Shown here: positions 40,001 to 45,279 of the stretch, in pieces
How the letters are laid out: each line of letters opens with the position of its first letter
Numbering within the stretch: position 1 is the first letter of the stretch
The notes under the pieces: generated by a model
The model's input: the letters and a program-made list of their open reading frames with translations, nothing else
Databases searched by the model: none
Told to the model about the DNA's origin: nothing
Translations under genes and position numbers: made by a program
Assembly (NCBI RefSeq): GCF_037975245.1
Contig: NC_092574.1
Location: 20,146,213-20,210,212 of the forward strand
Source: Apostichopus japonicus
Taxonomy: Eukaryota > Echinodermata > Holothuroidea > Aspidochirotida > Stichopodidae
Length of the DNA: 64,000 nucleotides
Reading direction: 5' to 3'

Positions 40001-40766
40001 AGGGAACAGTTTAATGTTCATATTTTGTGTAGCAATTTGCAGGTTTATGGAGTTTGTTACTCATAAAATACTGAAAATTGTAAATGCCTCAGTGTACAAA
40101 CACTGTGTTTAATACATATTTGTAGTTTGTGTAGTAATTAGCCCATTTTGCATAGTATTTTGCAATTTGATACTGGATACCAGTTTTACAATCACCAATT
40201 CATTAGATAAAAAATTACATATTTATTAGACATTTTGCAACTATGCACTCTTTTCCACCATAAATCAAAACTTTTGACAATTACTCTGAATAAATTTGAA
40301 AATATTGACATATTTCCTATTCTTAAGATTTGATATAGTTTTTTTGTCATTCTAGGAGAGTACAAACGGGACGACCCAGGATAAAAAAAATGGAGGAAGT
40401 GTAGCTCTGGGGTTGTTAAAGTTGACTCCCATGTAGGGAGAGGCTGGGAGGGGGGTGTCATCCTCTTGAAAAAAAATTTAGATGTGAAATGGTGGTGCTT
40501 TCTGAGGTCTATTTAGGCAAAAGGTTAGGTCTATGCTTACGTCTAGATGCAAGGTTGTGCTAAATAACTACTTTCATTTTTTTTTCTCCGTTGGTTGGTT
40601 TGTCAGTCTGTTTCTTGTCATGTTTTTACATTTTCTGTTCTTTCTTTTTCTCATTGTATCTAGTCATGTAACACAGACCACCACATGGGTACATCCAGTA
40701 TCCAACATCAACCATTCATCTGCAATTGGGATGACATTGCAAGATCTTCCGGAAACGGTCACATGA
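12973..40766 (+). CDS. Syntaxin-binding protein 4 (Synip)-type protein, 22 coding exons, complete
   Basis: Exons listed separately below join with consistent splice phases to 2706 nt (901 residues plus stop). Order: PDZ1 (about residues 21-113, carboxylate loop GLG at 30-32), PDZ2 (about 170-260, GLG at 180-182), a Pro/Ser-rich linker (about 260-540, with seven consecutive prolines), an EF-hand-like loop (576-587), coiled coil (about 640-783) and a WW domain (849-880, Trp854 and Trp876). The coiled coil and WW parts match vertebrate STXBP4 closely, for example HLAEAAQ, MEMDYEEV and LPYGWEE. The vertebrate protein is about 550 residues with one PDZ, so the extra PDZ and long linker are notable. 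In mammals STXBP4 binds syntaxin 4 and regulates GLUT4 vesicle fusion; that role is carried over by homology only. The start ATG at 12973 lies two bases after an AG acceptor. Confidence 0.9.
13196..13452 (+). mobile_element. LINE 3' end relic (L2/CR1-like), in intron 1
   Basis: Translation gives SFTYSATSLWNQLPDHLRT and then, after a one-base frameshift and a stop, FKSLLKTPFF. This is the usual C-terminus of L2/CR1-clade reverse transcriptase proteins. It is followed by the typical tail GCGCTATATAAATCTACATT and a short TTA repeat. The 5' part is missing, so this is a dead, 5'-truncated insertion. Confidence 0.75.
14357..14458 (+). CDS. STXBP4 exon 2 (PDZ1)
   Basis: Preceded by TTCTCAG and followed by GTAAAT. 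Encodes IKIIGGINEEEDDG, then VFVKRIIAGGRAAEKG: strands 2-3 of the first PDZ domain and the conserved GG-x-A-x-x-G turn. Phase 1 in, phase 1 out. Confidence 0.92.
14584..14746. repeat. Perfect 112-bp palindrome plus flank of a dispersed repeat
   Basis: Positions 14584-14639 and 14640-14695 are exact reverse complements (56-bp arms, no spacer, centre AGAGG|CCTCT). The right flank to about 14746 continues the repeat unit (reverse complement ATAAAACTGTTAGCAAACTG). The same unit, single-armed, recurs at 35092-35190. Sits in intron 2. Long perfect palindromes are unstable in cloning, so recent formation or active insertion is likely. Confidence 0.93.
14638..14678 (+). ncRNA. Hammerhead-ribozyme-like motif (also on the other strand)
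   Basis: On the + strand GGCCT (14638-14642) pairs with AGGCC (14674-14678) as stem I. CTGAAGA (14643-14649) fits the CUGANGA box. GATCC-TGCTA-GGATC (14651-14665) is stem-loop II. GAAA (14666-14669) fits the second box, and ACGT (14669-14672) followed by C is the minimal stem III and cleavage site. One extra A (14650) separates the box from stem II, which departs from the consensus. Because the sequence is palindromic, the minus strand holds the same motif. Minimal-stem-III hammerheads are known in Penelope-like retroelements; activity here is unproven. Confidence 0.4.
15325..15485. repeat. Foldback repeat, one reverse and one forward unit
   Basis: Positions about 15330-15405 are a reverse-complement copy of the ~92-bp unit found at 23657-24000 (TAATACCACTCTGTACTGTC, then CATGCTTCAAAGCACTC). 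Positions 15438-15485 are a forward copy (GAACTGCTCATACTTTCAGT). The two halves could fold on each other. In intron 2. Confidence 0.75.
15691..15760 (+). CDS. STXBP4 exon 3 (PDZ1)
   Basis: Acceptor TTTCTTTCAG, donor GTAAGT. Encodes GSLKEGDQLLSVNGKSLTGV, the canonical PDZ segment with the EGDQLLSVNG core. Phase 1 in, phase 2 out. Confidence 0.95.
15889..15935. repeat. GATA/GACA microsatellite
   Basis: Tetranucleotide run of GATA, GACA and CACA units in intron 3. Simple-sequence repeat only. Confidence 0.85.
16601..16675 (+). CDS. STXBP4 exon 4 (end of PDZ1)
   Basis: Acceptor GACAATGTAG, donor GTAAGA. Encodes AVEYLRSASATNLVTLAILR: the PDZ alpha-2 helix and last strand. Phase 2 in, phase 2 out. 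Confidence 0.93.
16956..17059 (+). CDS. STXBP4 exon 5 (inter-PDZ linker)
   Basis: Acceptor TATTCCAG, donor GTTTGT. Encodes ERYNALLDSKLAEMSGG followed by a Ser/Asp/Asn-rich stretch. Phase 2 in, phase 1 out. The following intron is inflated to 7.3 kb by the Kolobok-like insertion. Confidence 0.88.
17696..19518 (+). pseudogene. Decayed P2X7-like C-terminal-domain protein of the transposon
   Basis: Three exon-like segments. 17696-17877 starts MAAGGIDTQYLDSNGEE and contains PYMFEPE, then meets an in-frame TAA at 17873. 18617-18833 encodes CHCSQCAVMPTARECRCC, the Cys-rich CxC..C..MPT..E..CC motif, then shifts frame by one base near 18697 before HPGFEAMCLNPLFLQTAYY. 19363-19518 encodes KYRHRAYRQLARMS, a stop, another frameshift, then VVLPSYAVRRIREALPSEQ. 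The motif order matches the cytosolic P2X7-type domain found in many invertebrate transposon-associated proteins. Splice sites (GTAACG, TTTACAG, GTAAGT, TTTTACAG) remain. Two stops and two frameshifts make it non-functional. Confidence 0.82.
21275..22939 (-). pseudogene. THAP-domain transposase remnant (minus strand)
   Basis: The minus-strand segment 22939-22805 translates to DLRTNCRLQDNAVPSLFGES and on to PVVAKLDRKR, ending at a GTAAGT donor. NAVPSLF is the conserved C-terminal AVPxxF signature of THAP zinc fingers. The upstream zinc ligands are not seen. A second segment, 21515-21275, follows a TTTTCAG acceptor and reads as Pro/Ser-rich linker (GPTETRTPSKQPGPSHSG). The phases of these two do not join cleanly, so decay or a missed exon is likely. 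The catalytic domain was not recognised. Probably the Kolobok transposase 5' part. Confidence 0.55.
23590..24000. repeat. Foldback/tandem repeat: one reverse and four forward ~92-bp units
   Basis: AGGAACTGTTCATACTGTCA starts units at 23657, 23749, 23841 and 23931 (spacing 92, 92, 90 bp). About 23590-23650 is a reverse-complement unit. The same unit in 1+1 form is at 15325-15485. Lies in intron 5, right of the Kolobok-like element. Confidence 0.85.
24344..24404 (+). CDS. STXBP4 exon 6 (Ser/Thr linker)
   Basis: Acceptor CAATGCAG, donor GTATGT. In the phase set by exon 5 it reads GSTTPRNEGTTTDGSSPRPS, a flexible linker. The alternative frame (YSKKRRYDHRW) does not fit the neighbouring phases. 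Phase 1 in, phase 2 out. Confidence 0.82.
25170..25293 (+). CDS. STXBP4 exon 7 (PDZ2, first half)
   Basis: Acceptor ATTACCTCAG, donor GTAAAT. Encodes HEIILSKSAGLGIAIAGGTN then ITITDMIPGGDCHK. The PGGDCxKD...L..GD pattern across exons 7-8 resembles the single PDZ of vertebrate STXBP4 more than PDZ1 does. Phase 2 in, phase 0 out. Confidence 0.95.
25807..25913 (+). CDS. STXBP4 exon 8 (PDZ2, second half)
   Basis: Acceptor TTCATGTAG, donor GTGAGT. Encodes DSRLSQGDILLSINGESLQG then EMAKNILTRISLK. Phase 0 in, phase 2 out. Confidence 0.95.
26329..26894 (+). CDS. STXBP4 exon 9 (PDZ2 end and long Pro/Ser/Gly linker)
   Basis: Acceptor TTTGCAG, donor GTAGGT; the largest coding exon (566 nt). Begins NRDIKTVVLRYIPSGRGARK, closing PDZ2, then runs as a low-complexity Ser/Gly/Asn/Pro-rich region with LPPPPPPPVIS, a possible SH3 or WW ligand. 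Vertebrate STXBP4 has a much shorter linker. Phase 2 in, phase 1 out. An 80-nt candidate cassette at 26987-27066 does not keep phase and was left out. Confidence 0.9.
27487..27567 (+). CDS. STXBP4 exon 10 (81-nt repeated exon, copy 1)
   Basis: Acceptor ATCAACAG, donor GTAATG. In phase 1 it reads SSLPPHMQRLAFPEPALHS and then TPQNASG. It is exactly 81 nt, phase 1-1, and paralogous to exon 11. It could be skipped or included without shifting frame. Confidence 0.85.
27916..27996 (+). CDS. STXBP4 exon 11 (81-nt repeated exon, copy 2)
   Basis: Acceptor CCCTCAG, donor GTAAGC. Reads PSLPTYQQLDFLRPTLHS and then TPQNFAQNG. Same length and phase as exon 10, sharing LP...Q.L.F..P.LHSTPQN, so the pair arose by tandem exon duplication. 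Confidence 0.88.
28255..28451 (+). CDS. STXBP4 exon 12 (end of linker)
   Basis: Acceptor TGGTCGCAG, donor GTGAGC. Encodes GTQGYLPPPQSFLSP, a five-histidine run, then RRLSIDPSLKLKVEKLQV, which aligns with the vertebrate segment just before the helical region (NPSVRFKAEKLE). Phase 1 in, phase 0 out. Confidence 0.93.
28502..30240. other. Intron 12 left part, no recognisable element
   Basis: Non-coding intron sequence. I see no open frame with conserved motifs, no TIR pair and no tandem array here. A LINE relic follows at 30245. Confidence 0.5.
30245..30775 (+). mobile_element. CR1/L2-type LINE relic (ORF2 C-terminus and 3' tail)
   Basis: Translation gives NPYFAKDKEVLGKVQRRATR, then LQLLNLTTLELKRSRGDLIQ, and after frameshifts INIRHNFFSNRIVNEWNGLP. 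This is the conserved tail of CR1-like reverse transcriptase proteins (KVQRRATKMI...RR.RGDLI.VFK...VVDEWN.LP). It ends in an ACTAAACT repeat at about 30757-30782. It is 5' truncated and has several breaks. In intron 12. Confidence 0.85.
30853..30949 (+). CDS. STXBP4 exon 13 (EF-hand-like segment)
   Basis: Acceptor ATCGTGCAG, donor GTATGC. Encodes ALEYLGLQLNDEQKQHLRNH then LNVDSDGMVQYG. The last 11 residues fill EF-hand loop positions 1-11 (N, D, D, G, V at 1, 3, 5, 6, 8). Aligns with vertebrate ALNYLGIQPTKEQ. Phase 0 in, phase 1 out. Confidence 0.95.
31164..31285 (+). CDS. STXBP4 exon 14
   Basis: Acceptor TTTTTGCAG, donor GTGCGG. Encodes EFVAVAKQLFKMTLNETNLG. The first residue is the Glu at EF-loop position 12, and the start aligns with vertebrate DFVQVARNLFCLQLDEVNVG. 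Phase 1 in, phase 0 out. Confidence 0.95.
32002..32979. mobile_element. hAT-type MITE, 978 bp, with CTAACAGG target duplication
   Basis: Left end CAGTGGCGGCGGAAC and inverted right end CAGGCGCGGCGGAAC match at all but two or three positions. CTAACAGG flanks both sides (31994-32001 and 32980-32987). Near the right end (about 32800-32935), read in reverse, it shares over 80 bp with the MITE at 6497-6783, including the GCGCCACC...GGTTGGCGC hairpin. It hosts a nested element at 32369-32660. No transposase. In intron 14. Confidence 0.85.
32369..32660. mobile_element. Nested hAT-type MITE, 292 bp
   Basis: Inverted ends TAGTGGCGGAGC and CAGTGGCGGAGC (in reverse) match at 11 of 12. Flanks CCCTTGCT and TCCTTACT agree at 6 of 8, consistent with a decayed 8-bp duplication. 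It carries the same internal GCGCCA hairpin block (32551-32600, reversed) as the host MITE and the one at 6497, so related elements inserted into each other. Confidence 0.72.
33468..33566 (+). CDS. STXBP4 exon 15 (coiled-coil start)
   Basis: Acceptor TCCTATCAG, donor GTATGA. Encodes VTIPVAELESLKRERDNAV and DARKCR, aligning with vertebrate ADEMERLKCERDDALKE. Phase 0 both sides. Confidence 0.92.
34182..34561 (+). mobile_element. tRNA-derived SINE
   Basis: The head is tRNA-like, with A box TGGTCAAGTGG (34192-34202) and B box GGTTCGAGTCC (34236-34246), the RNA polymerase III internal promoter. A body typical of animal SINEs follows (TGTCCTTGGGCAAGG, then CACCCAGGTGTATAAATGG). The 3' part (GGTGTGTGGGTGTGACAAGT, then GAGGGCCTTGGCCTTGAAC) recurs in reverse at 46028-46090 and 61405-61548. 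The anticodon-loop position reads TTGTGAT, suggesting a tRNA-His-like source, with low certainty. In intron 15. Confidence 0.85.
34889..34954 (+). CDS. STXBP4 exon 16 (coiled coil)
   Basis: Acceptor ATAAACAG, donor GTGAGC. Encodes SILQERERSFNRAEEELLRV and RK, a 66-nt phase 0 exon in the coiled-coil region, corresponding to the vertebrate KLLESDKQRKQLTEEL stretch. Confidence 0.85.
35092..35190. repeat. Second copy of the palindrome-associated repeat, core-deleted
   Basis: Matches the reverse complement of 14640-14746 from ATAAAACTGTTAGCAAACTG through GTAAGTTGGCCTGA. It lacks 8 bases (CGTTTCGA) present at 14609-14616, so the GAAACG part of the hammerhead-like core is gone. It continues TCCTAGCAGGATCTTCTTCA. 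Only one arm is present, in intron 16. A weaker relative may lie at 31745-31795. Confidence 0.85.
36567..36743 (+). CDS. STXBP4 exon 17 (coiled coil)
   Basis: Acceptor TTTCTAAG, donor GTAAGT. Encodes SRVHLAEAAQKEARNMEMDY then EEVMRLLEGEVADLREQL, nearly the vertebrate sequence here (SRIHLAEAAQRQAHGMEMDY). Phase 0 both sides. Confidence 0.96.
37001..37175. repeat. 29-bp tandem repeat, about six copies
   Basis: Unit CTGGTTTGCTGCTCTGAGCA plus ATTCAGTAT, repeated about six times with few changes; outer copies are more diverged. In intron 17. Confidence 0.93.
37552..37677 (+). CDS. STXBP4 exon 18 (coiled coil)
   Basis: Acceptor TCCATACAG, donor GTAAAG. Encodes EPTESIEDLRKRLAVLGGEL then RKSDTSKKTFEVATERLLQF. 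Aligns with vertebrate SVQDLKKRIMVLDCQLRKSE. Phase 0 both sides. Confidence 0.96.
37935..37983. repeat. (GGA)n microsatellite
   Basis: About fourteen GGA units ending in a G run, in intron 18. Purine-rich strand; could form triplex or G-quadruplex structures. Confidence 0.93.
38519..38565 (+). CDS. STXBP4 exon 19 (47 nt)
   Basis: Acceptor TTCCACTTCAG, donor GTAAGT. Encodes FIHDYAVDGLHGYHQ, phase 0 in, phase 2 out. Accepted because it restores the phase needed by exon 20 and follows LLQFAE as vertebrate FVEAIQEVF follows LLH. Confidence 0.85.
38842..38990 (+). CDS. STXBP4 exon 20
   Basis: Acceptor CCAATACAG, donor GTAAGC. Encodes AKGETARRGQNGVYYPPSYL then KDVVKAVKALIEVE, aligning with vertebrate KELVKSVRALLDMD just before the WW domain. 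Phase 2 in, phase 1 out. Confidence 0.92.
39710..39767 (+). CDS. STXBP4 exon 21 (WW domain, first half)
   Basis: Acceptor GTCTTTGCAG, donor GTGAGT. Encodes LPYGWEETYTKDGSRFFT, containing the first signature tryptophan (Trp854). Phase 1 in, phase 2 out. Confidence 0.97.
40664..40766 (+). CDS. STXBP4 exon 22 (WW domain end, stop)
   Basis: Acceptor TTGTATCTAG. Encodes HVTQTTTWVHPVSNIN, with the second WW tryptophan (Trp876) and the ligand-binding proline, then a short tail ending LPETVT and TGA at 40764. Vertebrate tails after WW are similarly short. Confidence 0.96.
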
Positions 40767-42840
40767 CAGGTCAGGTGACCATTCTGCTGAAAACTGGTAG
40801 CAGAACTGTTCAAATTCTCTTTCTGAATTTGTCAACTTAAAGATGATGGACATAGCCTCAAGCCTTCAAAGATGATGGTCGGAACACTATGGTTGGTTGT
40901 AAAGAAGTTTATTTGAGGATGCAAAAACTCTGGAGTGCAAGATGCAATATTTACATCCTAACCTAGTCATTTCTGACAAACTTATTGATATGTAGAAAAC
41001 AGTATTTCAACAATGACTTATCCTTTGGCTACTGTGGCACTGAATTTCTGTTTAAAGGAAGTAAACCCATTTTGTGCTGCAAGGGATGAAGGGAGGGAAT
41101 GGGAGGAGGAGGGGGCAAGTGGAATAGGGGCAAATATGGAATGAAAAATAAGGAAGTTAAGTTGATGAAAGATGTGCATATTCTAGAGATAAAAGTCGTA
41201 TGTAAGTTCTTCTGTAAGATAGCTATCATGTTATTAACATGTTCATGAGAAAGTTACACATTTTGAAATCAGAATTATATTGTTTACTTTTAATTTATAT
41301 AGATATCTTCTAGGTCATCCTGTAGTATGTGTATTTTTTTTTTGTTTTTTTTGTAAATGTTGTAAATGAAGTGATAGTCCAAGAATATTGGGATGATTTT
41401 GCTGACAGGTAGCAGAGTACTAAAACAGATACTGTTCGATCAAGTGTGAACAATAAGGTAAACTGGATATCACAACAGGGAAACACATAATAATTGAGGA
41501 TATTGCTTTCTGTAACTGATGACTTTAGTCAAAATTTAAAGAAGGAAAACTTGGATCCTGAATCATCCTGGTCATGTTTCTTTACTGTTATTCAGGTTTC
41601 CAAGATATTCACATGTGAGATATGCTACAAATTTTTGGAATGAACCGTTTTAAGGCCAAGTAAGATGATGATATTGGCACTTCACTTCAAGTCCAAATGT
41701 TCATGTTTAACCTTTTTTTTTTTTAAAGAAATTTTAAATATTTTTCTTTAATATATTAATGAATTATGGTATTTGAATCCATAAAAATTAGGGTTTCCAT
41801 CCACTTTTGTTGTGGTTATAAAGATGGTTATAAAGATGGTTATAATGAGTTGAAGTTTTGAGCTGTAGTGTGCTAATCTTAGAAGGCAGAACATTCTGAT
41901 TGAAGAGTCTCTGCTATTTATATGAAAATGAATAAAAGTTGTTTAACAACACAACCGATACTGATAGCAATGGATTTTGTTGGTGAAATTTCAAAGTTTG
42001 AGAGTTATTGCTTGTCGCTTGTGAAAGGTTTGAATTATAACTGCTTGGAATATCCAGTTTTGCCAGTCTTTTCCTTGTTGTTATATAATAGGGGGATATT
42101 TTTTTGGGGTAATATTGTAAAATAATTGTAACTTGATTACTGTACAAATACAGTTTCTCATGATCTTTTTCAAACATTTTATTAGCTTCAGCCACTTTTG
42201 ATATGATTTGTTATAGAAATGTTGAGTACAGGTATTCTTTTTGTATCTTCCTTTCTTATTTGCATAATATAAAAATGTATTTTATGCCTGTTATAATCCT
42301 TTAAGACAGAGTTTAATGAATATGTGATCTTCAAGGTATTGTATTGAATGGAATGAGAGTTTTACACATGGGGATACAACTGCAATATTGCACCTATGAT
42401 ACAGGCACCTCAGATTTCATATTGTATTCACAATATTTTCTTCCTAAGTTCAGTCATTATATAATTTGCTTTGTCATTGAAAGAAGCCTTGATTGTTGAG
42501 TTATTACGTACCAACTGAATTGTAACCACCTTGAAGAACGTTACTGAAATATTTTTTAAATTTTTTGTGTGCTCCATTTGTAGTCTTTGTTTGGGTAATG
42601 TTCTCCTTGAATTATTTGAAGTATCACCTTGAAAAGATGTCAAAGAAAACAAAAGTAAAATTTCTCATTTTCCTTTGCATTCATTGTGTTGCTATGCATT
42701 TTAACTCCTTGCGACTATTCTACCACGTATCTTCTTGCGAGTATTGAAGTACCTAGCTGAGGAATTCTGGTGAGGGTCTCAACTGTGGATATCATGTTGT
42801 GTAATTTGATGGAATAAACTCCAACTTCAGTATAACAGAA
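40767..42840 (+). other. Probable STXBP4 3' UTR
   Basis: AT-rich sequence without an exon-like frame after the TGA. AATAAA hexamers occur at 41931-41936 and 42813-42818; either could set polyadenylation. The choice of end is inference. Confidence 0.45.
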
Positions 42841-43319
42841 ATATTTGGAGATGGGACTGGGGACAGTGGAGAGATATGGGTGTCATGTAGATATGGGATA
42901 AATGAAACACATGCCTCATGGATTCTTGTCTAAACCAGTTTCCTCTCTCGCCTATAAACAACAATTAATGTAAAAGGTACCAAAATATTGGTGCCAACTA
43001 GCTAACCCCTCCCACTTTAGTAAGGGGTCTTGTCTTTCTTTCTGTAGAAAGATATCTGCTATAGTTAAAGACAATTTATTCCGTTAAGACAATGCACATC
43101 ATATGTGGGCCCACCATCCATCTTTTTGTTCAAGTCTGAAGTAGGAATTTCAAGTGGTACTTATTTCACAAACCATGGTATTAACTTAAATCCACCATTA
43201 GTTGTATGAACATGCTTGTATGGTTTATCTACCATTTAAAAAGTTATCTGAAGTGTCTTATCAACGGACGTGTATAGCAATAAAACCACAAAAGGTTTTG
43301 AGTTTTTTATCTGACAATT

Positions 43320-44519
43320 AAAAAACACTAGTGGTGATGGCACACCCTTCTCCGCGGGGTCAGTTGAGTTACAAAAACAGCCAGCGCGTAGCAGACTACA
43401 GTAATTATATATTGGTTACATACTCTGTGTGTGCCTTTAAATGCAGTACAACCTACAGGTACGGTATGTAAACTTAGACTGTAGGCCCCGGCGCTGATGT
43501 ACGTAAGCTAAACTGACGTTTGACAGCATAATTTACACGGAAACAATTGTAAGTGAAGGTTAAATGTAACAATTACATATGATAATCACCCGAATATTAA
43601 TTCTAACGACCGATTAGCATCTTGTCGAAGTGACGATCTAGGGAACAGTAGCCTACCACAAGGCCTTAATACTTACCTGCTGTTGAGGCGCGATGCAAGT
43701 CTTACTCTTAGTAATAGTAGTACTTACAGTAGGCTAGCTTGTTGCATATTCAATTCCGAACATAGTTTACAGTGTAACTAGGCCTAAGCCCTAAAACAGT
43801 TTTTCTTAGCTCGGAGAGTAGTTTAAGTAAATAAAGCTCAAACTATTAGTGTTAACTAAACACATGCACCTCATAATAATTGTGGCTAGTCATTATTTTA
43901 GACCAGTGTTGTGGTTTAAAGTCGTATAGCATTTTCCTACAGTATGCTACTTGCTAGTACAAAAGAGGGACCATATTAATAAAGTGTGACCTTGTATAAA
44001 GTATGACCTTACACAAAGTGGGCAACTTGCATGTGGAATTGAGCCCTATACTAAAGCCAGAGCAATCGCATTCATTTACCCTCTTGTAGGCTTAGCCAAA
44101 CTTCAGTTAATTTTCAGTTGACATTCCCTGCTCTGGGTCCAAACTGTTGAGGTCTCTATTACCATAACCATTCGTAATTTGCAGGCTGCATTTTGTTCTT
44201 CTTTCTAGTTTTTAGTTGTATGTTTGCATCTTCTGTTTATTACATACTTCTATTATTGTCCATCAATTGTATCGGTGGGGTCATGGAGGGCCCATGCTTA
44301 TCCCCACCCCTTTTTCTAACTTAGGGTGCATTCCACCAAGTTGCCAGGCTAGATCATTGAGCTGGATCCTCTCAGCATAAGTCCTATGCCCAAAATAGAC
44401 TACATCTACCAAGCATGATTGTTTGCAAACTAAATTTATGATAGACATGCTAGATTACCTTTTGATGATCACACCAAAATGAATATCACTTTTCTGTTTT
44501 AACATTTTCTTGTCGTAGG
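43320..44519 (+). promoter_or_regulatory. Possible promoter/first-exon zone of the RAB33-type gene
   Basis: Two CpG-containing patches (about 43355-43530 and 43600-43700) stand out from CpG-poor surroundings. A donor-like ACGTAAGC lies at 43501-43508. A strong acceptor (TTTTCTTGTCGTAG) ends at 44519, opening a probable 5' UTR exon that runs into the ATG at 45040. On the minus strand a good donor (CAGCAG, then GTAAGT) reads out near 43680, so a divergent transcript is possible. No core promoter element was identified. Confidence 0.3.
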
Positions 44520-45039
44520 AAAGCCAACAGTGTGGACCTTTTATGGATGAAAGATGTTGGATTTACTTTCAAACAAATGCAAACTGTAGATTTCAGGCTG
44601 AAGATCAAGTAACAGAAGTATTGAATGTTGTCACTCCAGAAGAGACAGCTGTGTTGGTAGAGTTGTGTTCATGACTATCAAGTTGGAAGCCAAAGCTACA
44701 GTACCTGGATGAAAGTAAGCCTAAGAGGTCAGTCATAAGAGGTCAGACAGAGGTCAGACATAAAACAGCACTGTGTGCAATGGCTTCTAAAATATGCTGA
44801 GTTTGCTTCATCATCAAGAGTGAATTAGCATTATTATTTCTTAATATTGTGTGAGAATATTTAACATATATTGCAAAATTTGTGATCCGATGAAGATACA
44901 AAGAAAAGCACACACACACAGGAAGTGACCAAATCGTATCCCAGTATTGCAAGGAGCCACAGGTTGGGAGTGTACATTGAATCAGGATTCGGAACAGAAA
45001 AGACAGTGGAACGAGTGCAATAGGGAGAGAGGCTTACTG

Positions 45040-45279
45040 ATGGAGGGATCAAAAAATACAACTGGTACAATATTAGAAGAAGGAGAGTCATCGACCGCCT
45101 CTCAGGAGTCTCCATCTCAACGGAGGATCTTCAAGGTCATCGTTCTCGGCGACTCCAACGTGGGGAAGACCTGTTTGACGATCAGATTCTGTGGAGGAGA
45201 TTTTCCTCAGAAACCAGAGGCTACTATAGGAGTTGACTTCAGGGATAAAGATGTAACGGTTGATGGAGAGTCCATCAAG
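45040..45279 (+). CDS. RAB33 exon 1
   Basis: Codes residues 1-80, including the P-loop and switch I, ending DGESIK with donor GTAAGA. The intron then splits the protein exactly before [10 protein letters not shown], the boundary between switch I and the DxxG motif. Confidence 0.94.
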
